Shown here: positions 51,880 to 61,990 of the stretch, one piece after another
Position numbering within the stretch: position 1 is the stretch's first letter
Layout: each line of letters starts with the position of its first letter
NCBI RefSeq assembly: GCF_002831685.1
Contig: NZ_CP025119.1
Coordinates: forward strand, 2,752,501-2,816,500
From: Polaribacter sp. ALD11
GTDB taxonomy: Bacteria; Bacteroidota; Bacteroidia; Flavobacteriales; Flavobacteriaceae
Direction: 5' to 3'
Length of the DNA: 64,000 nucleotides
The notes under the pieces: generated by a model
What the model was told of the DNA's origin: nothing
Seen by the model: only the letters and a program-made list of their open reading frames with translations
The model's database searches: none
Translations under genes and position numbers: made by a program

Positions 51880-54285
51880 ATGGCTAAAAATCCTGAATTA
51901 GAACTTGCCCTACAATTTATAGATAAAACAGATAGAAATCTTTTTATCACCGGAAAAGCAGGTACAGGAAAAACTACTTTTTTACATCAAATTAAAAAGG
52001 AATCTTTAAAAAGAATGGTTATTGTGGCGCCAACTGGTGTTGCAGCAATTAATGCAAAAGGAGTAACGATTCATTCATTTTTTCAAATGCCTTTTGGACC
52101 TATTTTACCTGATCAAATTGCAAATACAAATCAGCAACGTAAATTCTCGAAAACGAAAATTGATATTATAAAATCGTTAGATTTAGTAATTATTGATGAA
52201 ATTTCTATGGTTCGTGCAGATTTGTTAGACGGAATAGACCAAGTAATGCGACGTTATAAAAATCGTGATAAAGTTTTTGGAGGCGCACAGATTTTAATGA
52301 TTGGAGATTTACAACAATTAGCGCCAGTTGTAAGACCAAATGAATGGAGTTTACTACAACAACATTACAATACGGTGTACTTTTTTAGTTCGAAAGCCTA
52401 CCAAGAAGCAAATGTGGTTTCTATAGAATTGAAACATATTTACCGTCAGAAAAATGAAGAATTTATTAAGATTCTAAATGAAATTAGAACAAATACGTTG
52501 TCTGATGAATCTGCTAAAATTTTAAATAAAAATTACGATCCCTCTTTTTCTCCAACAAAAGAAGAAGGCTATATAACTTTAACAACACATAATAATAGAG
52601 CGAATTTAATCAACAATTCTGAACTGAATAAACTGAAAGCTAAAAGCGCTTTCTTTAAAGCAGAAGTTTCTGGGAAGTTCAATGAAAATGCATTTCCTAA
52701 TTCAGAAAGACTAGAATTAAAAGTTGGCGCGCAAGTAATGTTTATTAAAAACGATTCTTCGCCAGAAAAAAGATATTTTAACGGAAAAATAGGTGTTATT
52801 ACCAATATCTCTAGCAATTCTGTAACAGTGCAATGTGGTAGTGAAATTGAAGAAATTGTTACAGAAAAAGAAAAGTGGGAGAATATTAATTATTCTATCA
52901 ACGAAGAAACCAAAGAGATAAATGAAGACGTAACAGGCTCATTTTCTCAAATACCTTTGCGTTTGGCTTGGGCAATTACCATTCATAAAAGTCAGGGTTT
53001 AACATTCGAAAAAGCAATTATAGACGCAGAAGCGTCTTTTGCACACGGGCAAACGTATGTTGCCTTAAGTAGATGTACTTCTTTAGAAGGGTTGGTTTTA
53101 AAAACACCAATTACAAGTAGCGCTATTATAAATGATAGAACTGTAAGTGTTTTTAATGAAAGTGTTGAAGAAAATCACCCAGACGAACGTATTTTAAATC
53201 AATCTGAAAAAAACTTTCAATTGAATTTGATTTCAGAATTATTCGATTATCAACCCTTTTTATATCCAATATCTCGCTTGATAGATATTTATTACAAAAA
53301 TAGAACAAGTATAAAAGGAGATGTTATAGATCATTTACAAACCATTAAAGATGATGGAGTAGTGGCTTTAATGAAAGTTTCTAACGGATTTAAAAATCAA
53401 TTAAATGCGATTTCAGAGGATGCTATTCTTCCCGAAAATAGTTCTTCAATTCAAGAAAGATTTACAAAAGCACTAGATTATTTTGTAGTGCAAACAAAAG
53501 GGAATATTCTAAAACCTTTAAATTCGGTTACATTTTCTTCGGATAATCAAGCTGTAAAAAAGGACTTTTCTAAACAATTCGATTCGTTACAAGAAAAGTT
53601 ATTAGAAAAACTTTTTGTGCTTCAGAAAATGTCAGATGGTTTTAAAGTACAAGAATACTTAAAAGTAAGAGCAAAAGCCGTTTTACAAAAATCTGAACCT
53701 ACAAAAAAAAAGAAAGTAATTTCTAAACGAGACCCAATTTTAGCCTTAAAATTAAGAGAATTAAGAGACGGAATTAGGGTAGCAGAAAGTATACCTGCTT
53801 TTCAAATATTTACACAAGAAACGCTGTATGCAATGTGTGATATTCTTCCAAGAACAGAAAAAGAGTTGTTAAATGTTGTTGGAATGGGGAAAGTTCGTGT
53901 TTCTAAATATGGGGAAGAAATTTTAGAAGTCATCAATAAATATTGTGATGAAAACGGAATAAATAAATTAAACGAACAAAAAAAGGCAGATAAAAAACCA
54001 ACCAAACAAGTAACTTACGAGTTGTTTAAATCTGGTCTTTCTATTAAAGAAATAGTTAAAGAAAGAAGCTTAACTTTGGGAACAATAGAGAATCATTTGG
54101 CAAATTATATATCTTCTGGCGATATCGATGTTTTAGAATTGATTGCATTAAAACGCTATAAAAAAATCAGAAACGAGATTGAAGAAGCTGGTGATGTAAA
54201 GGGGTTAACAGCACTTAAAGAGAAAGTAGACGCAGGCATTACATACATGGAGTTGAAAATGGTTTTAATGTCTATGGAGAGTTAA
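51880..54285 (+). CDS. PIF1-like helicase with HRDC and HTH C-terminal domains
   Basis: The 801-residue protein has a superfamily 1 helicase core (about 1-430): Walker A ITGKAGTGKTTFL (about 23-35), VVAPTGVAAINAKG, Walker B LVIIDEISMV (about 102-111), GDLQQLAPVVRP, and near residue 370 WAITIHKSQGLTFEKAIID then YVALSRCTSLEGL. A HRDC domain follows (about 625-695, LKLRELRDGIRVAE, VVGMGKVRVSKYG) and then a helix-turn-helix region like HTH_40 (TYELFKSGLSIKEIVKERSL). It should unwind DNA 5'-3', possibly G-quadruplex or fork structures; the domain fusion is common in Bacteroidota. Confidence 0.92.
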   Translation: MAKNPELELALQFIDKTDRNLFITGKAGTGKTTFLHQIKKESLKRMVIVAPTGVAAINAKGVTIHSFFQMPFGPILPDQIANTNQQRKFSKTKIDIIKSLDLVIIDEISMVRADLLDGIDQVMRRYKNRDKVFGGAQILMIGDLQQLAPVVRPNEWSLLQQHYNTVYFFSSKAYQEANVVSIELKHIYRQKNEEFIKILNEIRTNTLSDESAKILNKNYDPSFSPTKEEGYITLTTHNNRANLINNSELNKLKAKSAFFKAEVSGKFNENAFPNSERLELKVGAQVMFIKNDSSPEKRYFNGKIGVITNISSNSVTVQCGSEIEEIVTEKEKWENINYSINEETKEINEDVTGSFSQIPLRLAWAITIHKSQGLTFEKAIIDAEASFAHGQTYVALSRCTSLEGLVLKTPITSSAIINDRTVSVFNESVEENHPDERILNQSEKNFQLNLISELFDYQPFLYPISRLIDIYYKNRTSIKGDVIDHLQTIKDDGVVALMKVSNGFKNQLNAISEDAILPENSSSIQERFTKALDYFVVQTKGNILKPLNSVTFSSDNQAVKKDFSKQFDSLQEKLLEKLFVLQKMSDGFKVQEYLKVRAKAVLQKSEPTKKKKVISKRDPILALKLRELRDGIRVAESIPAFQIFTQETLYAMCDILPRTEKELLNVVGMGKVRVSKYGEEILEVINKYCDENGINKLNEQKKADKKPTKQVTYELFKSGLSIKEIVKERSLTLGTIENHLANYISSGDIDVLELIALKRYKKIRNEIEEAGDVKGLTALKEKVDAGITYMELKMVLMSMES

Positions 54286-54342
54286 TTCAAAATATTTTAT
54301 AGCAAGAGTGTAAGTTTATTAAAAACGAACGTCTAAAGAAAC

Positions 54343-54364
54343 ATGATAAGAAACTTCTTATCAT
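54343..54364. terminator. Hairpin after the helicase gene
   Basis: ATGATAAGAA and TTCTTATCAT form a perfect 10-bp stem with a 2-base centre, followed by TTCTTTTTC, 57 bases after the stop codon. Confidence 0.65.
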
Positions 54365-54384
54365 TTCTTTTTCATAGCAATTTT

Positions 54385-54416
54385 CCCACTTCTAGTTTAG
54401 GAGTGGGTTTTTTATA
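54385..54416 (+). terminator. Second terminator after the helicase gene
   Basis: CCCACT (54385-54390) pairs with AGTGGG (54402-54407) and is followed by TTTTTT. Confidence 0.75.
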
Positions 54417-54424
54417 AAAAAAAT

Positions 54425-54471
54425 AATCTTTTAGAAGCTATTTCCTGCTTTCACTACTCGCTTTTTTATTC
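54425..54471. repeat. Dispersed intergenic repeat copy
   Basis: CTTTTAGAAGCTATTTCCTG followed by CTTTCACTACTCGCTTTTTTATT matches 22358-22400. The stretch from here to 54660 has no gene. Confidence 0.65.
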
Positions 54472-54597
54472 AGAAAAAGAATAAAAAAGAGCTCAAATAA
54501 AAAGCCTGTATTGAGCCCGACGAAAGGTTTAATAAGCGCTAAACTTTTTGTAAACTTTTCTCACTTCTAATAAAGTTTAATTATTATAAGTAATTTT

Positions 54598-54640
54598 TAG
54601 ATTTCTTGTCTTTCATACTTCCCTCTGTCGGAATGACGTT
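54598..54640. repeat. Second dispersed repeat (GTCATTCCGA type)
   Basis: Reverse-complemented, this reads ACGTCATTCCGACAGAGGGA, then AGTATGAAAGACAAGAAATCT, resembling the GTCATTtCGAcnnAgGGAGaAATCT intergenic repeats of flavobacteria. It lies at the 3' side of recJ. Confidence 0.55.
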
Positions 54641-54672
54641 TGTTTGAAAAACTAATTTAAGATAGATTCCTC

Positions 54673-56358
54673 TTATTTCAAATCCTTCAACAACAATTGA
54701 ATCGTTTTTCGACCGTTCCATTCGTTCTCATCTAAAGCATAGACAATATCAAAATCATTTTGAACCAAGCCCATTTTATCGCCTAAATTAAACCCAATAG
54801 AATTAAACGTTTGTTTGTTATCTCCTTGAAAAACATTTAGTTTTAAATGTGTTTTGTCTGCGCCAACTTGTTTGCCATACCCATTATCTCTTACACAAAC
54901 AGATTTAAAAGTAGGTTTCATATTCATAGGACCAAAAGGCGCCATTAGCTGAATAATTCTAAAAAACTTAGGGGTAATTTCAGATAGATGTATTTCTGCA
55001 TCCACGGAAATTTCTGGAGTCAATAATTCTTTATCGATGGTTCTTTCTACAACTTCCTCGAACTTCTTTTTAAAATTTTCGTAATTTTCTGGTAATAAGG
55101 TTAAACCAGCAGCATATTTATGTCCGCCAAATTGTTCTATGAATTCGCTACAAGCTTCTAAGGCATTATAGACATCAAACCCTTTTACAGAACGAGCAGA
55201 AGCCGCTAATTTATCACCACTTTTTGTAAAGACTAACGTAGGTCTGTAGTGTTTTTCGATTAATCTAGAAGCCACAATACCAATAACTCCTTTGTGCCAA
55301 TCTTCTTGAAACACCACTGTAGAGAAGCCTTGTTCTTCATTGTTATCAATAATCTGAATTAAAGCTTCATTTGTAATTTTTTTGTCTAAGTCTTTTCTAT
55401 CAGCATTAAAAATTTCTATTGCTGCAGCAAACTCTACGGCCGCATCAAAATCCATTTCTGTTAAAAGTTGAACCGCATAATTACCATGTTTCATTCTTCC
55501 TGCAGCATTTATTCTTGGTGCAATTATAAAAACGACATCGGTTATTGTGAGCTCTGTTTTTTTCGTTTGATGAATAATGGCTTTAATTCCGTTTCTAGGA
55601 TTCTCGTTAATCACTTGCAAACCATAATACGCTAAAACTCTATTTTCTCCATTCATTGGTACAATATCTGCAGCAATTGCAGTGGCTACCAAATCTAAAT
55701 ATGGCATAAAATATGCTATAGTTTGGTTTCTAGAAACTCCTAAAGCTTGAATCAGTTTAAAACCAACGCCACAACCACAAAGTTCATCAAAAGGATACGT
55801 ACAATCATCTCTTTTAGCATTTAAAACAGCCACTGCTTTTGGTATTTCTTTACCTGGTTTATGATGATCGCAAATAATAAAATCTACACTCTTCTCTTTT
55901 GCATACGCTACTTTTTCAATCGCTTTTATACCGCAATCTAGCGCAATTATTAATGAAAAATCATTGTCATGTGCAAAGTCAATTCCCATATAAGAAACAC
56001 CATAGCCTTCTGCATATCTATCTGGAATATAAGTTGCAATATTAGGGTGAATCGTTTTTAAATATGACGCAACTAAAGAAACGGCAGTGGTTCCATCTAC
56101 ATCATAATCGCCAAAAACTAAAATATTTTCGTTGTTCGCAATAGCAGTTTCAATTCTTTCAACTGCAAGATCCATATCCTTCATTAAAAAAGGATCGTGA
56201 ATTTCCTCTAAACTTGGTCTAAAAAAGCTTTTTGCAGCTTCAAAAGTTTCAATATTTCTCTGACAAAGTATTTCAGCGATCGCGATATCTACTTGTAAGT
56301 CTTCTGCTAATTTTTCTGCTTTTTCTCTATTTGGTGCTGGTTTTAAAGTCCATCTCAT
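54673..56358 (-). CDS. recJ: Single-stranded-DNA-specific exonuclease RecJ
   Basis: The 561-residue protein has the DHH-family motifs: LVFGDYDVDGTTAVSLV (about 80-96), ALDCGIKAIEK, ICDHHKPGKEIPKAVA (about 157-172, the DHH motif), GCGVGFKLIQAL, PRINAAGRMKHG, then the DHHA1 part with GVIGIVASRLIEKHYRPTL and QFGGHKYAAGLTL, and a C-terminal OB-like domain. It degrades single-stranded DNA 5' to 3' in recombination and repair. The OsmC gene lies 18 bases upstream and may share its transcript. Confidence 0.96.
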   Translation of the reverse strand: MRWTLKPAPNREKAEKLAEDLQVDIAIAEILCQRNIETFEAAKSFFRPSLEEIHDPFLMKDMDLAVERIETAIANNENILVFGDYDVDGTTAVSLVASYLKTIHPNIATYIPDRYAEGYGVSYMGIDFAHDNDFSLIIALDCGIKAIEKVAYAKEKSVDFIICDHHKPGKEIPKAVAVLNAKRDDCTYPFDELCGCGVGFKLIQALGVSRNQTIAYFMPYLDLVATAIAADIVPMNGENRVLAYYGLQVINENPRNGIKAIIHQTKKTELTITDVVFIIAPRINAAGRMKHGNYAVQLLTEMDFDAAVEFAAAIEIFNADRKDLDKKITNEALIQIIDNNEEQGFSTVVFQEDWHKGVIGIVASRLIEKHYRPTLVFTKSGDKLAASARSVKGFDVYNALEACSEFIEQFGGHKYAAGLTLLPENYENFKKKFEEVVERTIDKELLTPEISVDAEIHLSEITPKFFRIIQLMAPFGPMNMKPTFKSVCVRDNGYGKQVGADKTHLKLNVFQGDNKQTFNSIGFNLGDKMGLVQNDFDIVYALDENEWNGRKTIQLLLKDLK

Positions 56359-56376
56359 AGCAATTTTGACTTCATT

Positions 56377-56802
56377 TTAAATTGTATGCAAATGAATTTC
56401 GATTTCTACATCTGCAAACTGACGAAACATTTCCATCACTCCGCAATATTTTGTAACTGATAAATTCACTGCTTTTTGTATTTTTTCTGGTTGTAATTCA
56501 CTGTCAGAAAAATGATAATCTACTTTTACTTTATTGTAAAACTTAGGGTGTTCATCAGTTAATTCTGCAGTAACTTCAATTTTAAAATCGGCAACTTCTG
56601 CACGCATTTTTTCTAATAAAGAAACTACGTCTAAACCAGAGCAACCTGCCAAAGAAGAAAGCATTAAAGCTTTAGGAGCAAAACCAACAACATCTCCATT
56701 GTCTTGAGATTTATCAAACATTGTAAGTTTACTTCCACTTGGGTTGTCAGTTTCAAATTGCGATTTTTCTGTCCAAACTGTGGTAACGATATTATTAGCC
56801 AT
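56377..56802 (-). CDS. OsmC-family peroxiredoxin-like protein
   Basis: In this 141-residue protein the two Cys of OsmC/Ohr proteins are visible, in SLAGCSGLDVVSLLEKM (about 55-60) and VTKYCGVMEMF (about 122). The fold-specific helix MRAEVADFKIEVTAELTDEHP lies between. These proteins reduce organic hydroperoxides or act in general oxidative stress. It belongs to the wider YhfA/OsmC group rather than to Ohr, judging from the sequence around the Cys residues. It lies upstream of recJ. Confidence 0.92.
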   Translation of the reverse strand: MANNIVTTVWTEKSQFETDNPSGSKLTMFDKSQDNGDVVGFAPKALMLSSLAGCSGLDVVSLLEKMRAEVADFKIEVTAELTDEHPKFYNKVKVDYHFSDSELQPEKIQKAVNLSVTKYCGVMEMFRQFADVEIEIHLHTI

Positions 56803-57345
56803 AAATTCTGTTTTTTAAAAATGAAGTATTAATTTGTGCTGTTACACAAAAATAAGAAAACCCTTATAAGTAAATGATTAAATTATCTATAAAGACTAAA
56901 TATAAGACTCTTGTTTTCTTGAGCCTGTTTTTTATCACTTTTTTTTATGCCCAAACCGACCTCATTTCATAGATTATGGGGGAAAAGATACAGGGTTTTT
57001 GTATTGGGAACTTATAATCTTAGTTTAAGATGATAGAAGAGTAGTGTTCCTTTTTACTATTAACGTACAAAATGAATTCTATAACGGAACTAATCGAAAG
57101 AAAAGAGAATCATTGGTTTATACTATTTTAAGATAGTGGTTAAAGCTGATTAAATAGCTTCTTATCTCATGTAAAATAGAATTATACATTTCACAAATTG
57201 CGTATTTTTGTTTTTAACTATGCATTATTATTGCTGTTTATAGCATTAAGTTATTAAATTAATGCTGCTTTTAATTTTTTTTTGCTGTAAACTTGTTTTT
57301 TTTATATATTTTTATGGAATATATAAACCAACAAAAATCGTTTTC
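56803..57345. other. Gene-free leader region of the SusC/SusD operon
   Basis: No coding region is supported. TATTTTTG at 57203-57210 may be a -7 element for susC but lacks a well-placed TTG; it would leave a leader of about 130 bases. Nothing else is recognised. Confidence 0.4.
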
Positions 57346-60300
57346 ATGAAAAAAAAGCTAGTTATTTTAACTATTCTATGCTTAACATTAACACTTAACT
57401 TTTATTCACAAGAGATAACTGTAAAAGGAAAAGTATCAGATAGTTCAGGAGAATTATTGGGAGTAAGTGTCCTGATAAAAGGTACGACGAAAGGTACAAG
57501 TACAGATTTTAATGGGGCGTACTCTATTAAATCGAGTAAAGGAGATATTCTAATATTTTCTTCACTTGGTTATAAAACTAAAGAAGTTATAATAAGTAGA
57601 TCTTTATTAAATGTAGTTCTTGAAGAGGATTCTAGTGCACTGGACGAGGTTGTTGTGACTTCTTTTGGTATAAAAAGACAAAAAAAATCTTTAGGATATG
57701 CTGCACAAGCATTAAAATCAGAAGAGCTTTTAGAAGGTAACCAAAACAATATGGTTAATACTTTGCAAGGAAAAGTTTCTGGTGTTACTGTAACTAGTTC
57801 TGGTGGTGCACCTGGAGCTTCTTCGGTAATAATGATTCGTGGAGGAACATCTATTACCGGAAACAACCAACCACTTATGATTGTAGATGGTTTGCCAATT
57901 GACAACTCTACAGATTCTAGCTTAGAGGTTGCAAGCACAAACAGAGCGTCTGATTTAAACCCAGAAGATATAGAGAGTATAACGGTACTTAAAGGCCCTG
58001 CTGCTGCTGCATTATATGGTATACAAGCTGCGGAAGGTGCCGTAGTTATTACAACTAAAAGAGGTAGAGAAGGTGTAAGTAAAGTGTTTTTATCTTCTTC
58101 TCTTTCAGTTGATAATATTATTGGAACTCCATCAATTCAAAGAAACTACGGAAAAGGAGAACAAATACCTCAAGTAGGTGGAGGTGTTATTTATAATGAT
58201 GATAGCCCTTTATCATGGGGAGAACAAATCCCTTCAGGAACAAAAACGTATAATCATATAAAAGATTTTTACACTACGGGAGTAACTCAAAATCATTTTT
58301 TAAGTTATTCTGGGGGTTCAGCAAAAAGCAACACTTATTTTTCAATAGGAAACTTAGCGAATGAAGGAGTAATACCAACAACGTCTTATGATAAAACAAC
58401 TTTTAGAATTACACAAAATTCTAAACTATCAGATAAGCTTACTTTAGGGGTTTCAGGAAACTATATTAGAACAAATATTAATAGTACACGTCAAGGAAAT
58501 GCAACTGGCGGTAGTATTACGAGTTTATTAAACTACCCGTCTACAGTAAATGTAAAAGACTATGAAGATGCAGACGGAGCTCAAAAAGGTTTTTACACAG
58601 GGCAAGAATTTGACAATGTATATTGGAGTCTAGAGAATAGCCCTAATACGAACGAGTTAAATAGATTTATAGGTTCTTTAGGATTGGATTATGCTATCAA
58701 TAAAAACTTGAATCTTTCTTACAAATTTGGTGCAGATATTTATGACCAACATAGTCGTAGAATAACAGCAAATGGTTCATTAAATGACACCAGAAGTGAT
58801 GGTTATATATCACAATACGAAAGACTTTATAAAAAATACACTTCGAACTTTATTGCGACTTACGATACTCAATTATCAAGTAATTTTGAATTGAATTTAT
58901 TAGCAGGTAATACTATTGAAGACAGTAATGTTAAAACAGATTATTTAACAGGTAAAGATTTCTTGGCACCAGGTATTTATAATATAAGCAATATTGCTAA
59001 AGAAAATCAAAGTATAACAGAACGTATTTCAAGAAAAAGAAATGTAGGTGTTTTTGGTGAAATAAAACTAGGATACAAAAAAGCATTATTTTTAAATGTA
59101 ACTGGTAGAAATGACTGGTCATCAACACTGCCGTCTAAAAGTAGATCTTTCTTTTACCCTTCTGTTGGTGGTTCTGCTGTTCTTACAGACTTATTTAATA
59201 TTAAATCAGAAGGTAATGGTTTAAGCTATTTAAAACTTAGAGGTACATGGGCACAAGTAGGAAAGGATGCCCCAATAGGTCAGTTAGAAAGTTATTTAGT
59301 AACTCAAATAAACGGCCTTGGTAGTACAGGTTATGCATACAATGGAGTAGATGTTGGAAATGCTGCATTAGAACCAGAATTTACTAATAGTTGGGAAATC
59401 GGTTTTGATTCTAATTTTTTAAACAATAGAGTAAGCTTTAACGCAACTTATTATAAAAGTATATCAGATAATCAAATATTATCAGACATACGTGTCCCTC
59501 CAACTGCAGGAACTTTCTACGCAACTTTAAATGGAGGAGAAATTGAAAATAAAGGAATAGAAGCATTATTATCTGTTAAATTGATGCCATCTACTTCAGA
59601 TTTTCAATGGACTATGAACTTTAATTTTGGAAGCAATAAAACTACAGTGGTAGATTTACCAGGAGAGCTTAAAGAAGTCTACTTGTCAGACTCATGGACT
59701 TTTCTAAATTCTGCAGCAGGAGCAGGTGTGTTAAATGCTTCTTTATTTTCACTTCGTGGAAAAAGGGCTCTTAAAAATGATGATGGAGAAGTTCTTATAG
59801 GGGTTAATGGATACCCAACTTTAGCGGATGAAACTTATGCAGAAGTAGATAGACAACCCGATTTTACTTTAGGTATCTCAAGTTCTATGAGATATAAAAA
59901 CTTTGGGCTATCTTTTTTGCTAGATATTGTAGAAGGAAATACAGTGTATAACGCTACTGCATCAGCATTGGCATTTTACGGAGTTGGCGCTAATACTTCA
60001 GATAGAGGCGAAACTACTATTATTCCTGGTGTAAAAGCAGATGGATCAATTAATGATATTTCTGTTACTAAAGACCAAGTATATTATCAAGATTATTATT
60101 CTAGACTCTCAGATAACTTTGTTGAAGATGGTTCTTATACACGTTTACGTTATGTAAGTTTGAATTATCAATTAGGTAAAAATGCAATAGATCGCTTACC
60201 TATTTCTAAATTAGAATTTTCTTTAACAGGAAGAAACTTAGTAACTTTTACAAACTATAGTGGTGTAGATCCAGAGATAAATGCATTTGGAGGAGGTGTT

Positions 60301-60384
60301 CCTGGAGCTGGTTCAGTTGGTGTAGACAATCTTGGTACACCAAATACAAAAGGCTTCGATGTAGGGATTAAATTAACTTTTTAA
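57346..60384 (+). CDS. SusC/RagA-family TonB-linked outer-membrane protein
   Basis: The start is ATG 57346 (MKKKLVILTILCLTLTLNFYS), which begins a normal signal peptide; reading is open upstream to 57262 but that part is not signal-like. The 1012-residue protein has a carboxypeptidase-regulatory domain (ITVKGKVSDSSGELLGVSVL), the SusC-type plug (VVVTSFGIKRQKKSLGYA, GKVSGVTVTSSGGAPGASSV, IRGGTSITGNNQPLMIVDGL, and KGPAAAALYGIQAAEGAVVI) and a long beta-barrel ending in GFDVGIKLTF. It imports an oligomeric nutrient together with the SusD protein encoded 10 bases downstream. No glycosidase, sigma or anti-sigma gene lies next to it, so the substrate is open. Confidence 0.95.
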   Translation: MKKKLVILTILCLTLTLNFYSQEITVKGKVSDSSGELLGVSVLIKGTTKGTSTDFNGAYSIKSSKGDILIFSSLGYKTKEVIISRSLLNVVLEEDSSALDEVVVTSFGIKRQKKSLGYAAQALKSEELLEGNQNNMVNTLQGKVSGVTVTSSGGAPGASSVIMIRGGTSITGNNQPLMIVDGLPIDNSTDSSLEVASTNRASDLNPEDIESITVLKGPAAAALYGIQAAEGAVVITTKRGREGVSKVFLSSSLSVDNIIGTPSIQRNYGKGEQIPQVGGGVIYNDDSPLSWGEQIPSGTKTYNHIKDFYTTGVTQNHFLSYSGGSAKSNTYFSIGNLANEGVIPTTSYDKTTFRITQNSKLSDKLTLGVSGNYIRTNINSTRQGNATGGSITSLLNYPSTVNVKDYEDADGAQKGFYTGQEFDNVYWSLENSPNTNELNRFIGSLGLDYAINKNLNLSYKFGADIYDQHSRRITANGSLNDTRSDGYISQYERLYKKYTSNFIATYDTQLSSNFELNLLAGNTIEDSNVKTDYLTGKDFLAPGIYNISNIAKENQSITERISRKRNVGVFGEIKLGYKKALFLNVTGRNDWSSTLPSKSRSFFYPSVGGSAVLTDLFNIKSEGNGLSYLKLRGTWAQVGKDAPIGQLESYLVTQINGLGSTGYAYNGVDVGNAALEPEFTNSWEIGFDSNFLNNRVSFNATYYKSISDNQILSDIRVPPTAGTFYATLNGGEIENKGIEALLSVKLMPSTSDFQWTMNFNFGSNKTTVVDLPGELKEVYLSDSWTFLNSAAGAGVLNASLFSLRGKRALKNDDGEVLIGVNGYPTLADETYAEVDRQPDFTLGISSSMRYKNFGLSFLLDIVEGNTVYNATASALAFYGVGANTSDRGETTIIPGVKADGSINDISVTKDQVYYQDYYSRLSDNFVEDGSYTRLRYVSLNYQLGKNAIDRLPISKLEFSLTGRNLVTFTNYSGVDPEINAFGGGVPGAGSVGVDNLGTPNTKGFDVGIKLTF

Positions 60385-60394
60385 AATATAAAAA

Positions 60395-61906
60395 ATGAAA
60401 CATTTAAAATATACTATTTGTATACTAGCTATTAGTCTCGGATTTTTATCATGTTCGGAAGACTATTTTGATGTAAATAGTTCTGTAACCGCACCAACAA
60501 CGCAATCATTAGAACCGCAATACCGTATAAAAGGCGCTATTGAAAACATGTTTACTGGTATTCTTTACAGAGGTAGTAGAGAGATTTTAGGAGTAACCCA
60601 ATATGGTTCTCAAAATAATGCTAATTATTATTCAGAAACATGGAGTAGTTCCTTTACTACAGGACGCTATTTTTTATGGCAAAATGCTTACGTATATTCT
60701 TTGCCAAATACAGCCGATTTAATAGTATTAGGAAAAAAACACAATTCGCCAAACTTTACAGCTGTAGGTAAAATTTTAAGAGCGTATGGTTTTGGGACAA
60801 CAACAGACCAGTATGGAGCTATTGTTTTCAAAGAAACTTATGACGGTGAATCTGCATTAAATTTAACTCCTAAGTTTGAAGATCAAAAAACGGTTTATCA
60901 AGGTATTATTAAGTTGCTAGACGAAGCAATTGTAGAAATAAAACAACCAAGTGAGATTGAGTTAAATGCAAATGGAGGAGATGTTTTTTACAACGGAAAT
61001 AAAGAGCAATGGACAAGATTGGCGTATGCTTTAAAGGCACGTTATTTAAATCATTTGTCTAAAAAAAGTTCTGGAGACATGGCATATGATGCTGATGCAA
61101 TTATAGAAGCATGTGCTAAAGCACTTCAATCTAACGCAGATAATGCTTTTAGAAGTTACGGTGGTGGCGATGCAGAAAATGACCGTCAACCATATGCAGC
61201 AGGAGGTTATGGAAGTTCAAGAGTTGATTATTTCTCACACTTTTTTGTAGAATTATTAAAAAACTCATTAAATCTACCAGTTGCTTATGAAGATCCTCGT
61301 CTTAAGATAATTGTACCAGAAGCCATAAATGGAGGATATCAAGGTGTTAGAACAGGAGAAGGACCTTTGCCGGATAATGCTACAGGAGGTGGTAATTATT
61401 CTTTAGGAAATGGAGGGCATTACACAAGTGCTCCAGCACCAACCTATATGATGACTTTTAGCGAGGTTAAGTATATTGAAGCTGAGGCAAGATTTAGAAA
61501 AGGAGACAGACCAGGTGCGTATGCAGCTTTAAAAATAGGAATTCAAGCAGATTTTGAAAAAGCTTCTGCAAGTTCTATGGAGGCTGCAACTTATATCGCT
61601 AAAATGGATGCAGAAATAGGAGCTACTGGTTTAACATTAACACATATTATGGTTCAGAAGTATATCACATTACTTTTTGATCCAGAAACTTGGGTTGATA
61701 TGAGAAGAATGGATTACAGCAATACGATATACCCAGGTTTAGAAAGACCTGTAAATGTAAACTTAACCATTTTTCCTGGTGCTAATGATTGGATTCAAGG
61801 AATGATGTATGAGTATAATGAAGAAGATAGAAATTATGAAAATATGCCAGATAATTCTGCTAATGTTAGATTAACAACACCACTTTGGTGGAATGTAGCT
61901 GAATAA
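60395..61906 (+). CDS. SusD/RagB-family surface nutrient-binding lipoprotein
   Basis: The 503-residue lipoprotein (lipobox GFLSCSED, Cys about 20) has the SusD pattern: DYFDVNSSVTAPTTQSLEPQ, helical TPR-like region (ALKARYLNHLSKKSSGDMAYD), the later MTFSEVKYIEAEARFRKGDRPGAYAAL and the C-terminal FDPETWVDMRRMDY and PNSA-like DNSANVRLTTPLWWN. This is the SusD-like/RagB type that caps SusC barrels. It is co-transcribed with SusC and followed by a perfect terminator. Confidence 0.95.
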   Translation: MKHLKYTICILAISLGFLSCSEDYFDVNSSVTAPTTQSLEPQYRIKGAIENMFTGILYRGSREILGVTQYGSQNNANYYSETWSSSFTTGRYFLWQNAYVYSLPNTADLIVLGKKHNSPNFTAVGKILRAYGFGTTTDQYGAIVFKETYDGESALNLTPKFEDQKTVYQGIIKLLDEAIVEIKQPSEIELNANGGDVFYNGNKEQWTRLAYALKARYLNHLSKKSSGDMAYDADAIIEACAKALQSNADNAFRSYGGGDAENDRQPYAAGGYGSSRVDYFSHFFVELLKNSLNLPVAYEDPRLKIIVPEAINGGYQGVRTGEGPLPDNATGGGNYSLGNGGHYTSAPAPTYMMTFSEVKYIEAEARFRKGDRPGAYAALKIGIQADFEKASASSMEAATYIAKMDAEIGATGLTLTHIMVQKYITLLFDPETWVDMRRMDYSNTIYPGLERPVNVNLTIFPGANDWIQGMMYEYNEEDRNYENMPDNSANVRLTTPLWWNVAE

Positions 61907-61925
61907 AATCTTATTAATTGTAGAA

Positions 61926-61965
61926 TAAAACCCACTAAGAACTAGTTCTTAGTGGGTTTTATTAT
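61926..61965. terminator. Bidirectional terminator after susD
   Basis: A 36-base perfect palindrome, with arm TAAAACCCACTAAGAACT (61926-61943) and its exact complement up to 61961, lies between the convergent susD and amidase genes. The flanks supply T runs on both strands. Confidence 0.92.
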
Positions 61966-61990
61966 TAAAAGACAAAATAGAACTTGCTGT

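Noticed and set aside
56930..57010. Possible remnant gene in the susC leader
   Set aside because: Short open pieces here do not resemble any protein family convincingly in any frame.
57262..57345. 28-residue upstream extension of SusC
   Set aside because: ATG 57346 starts a standard signal peptide; the upstream residues would bury it.
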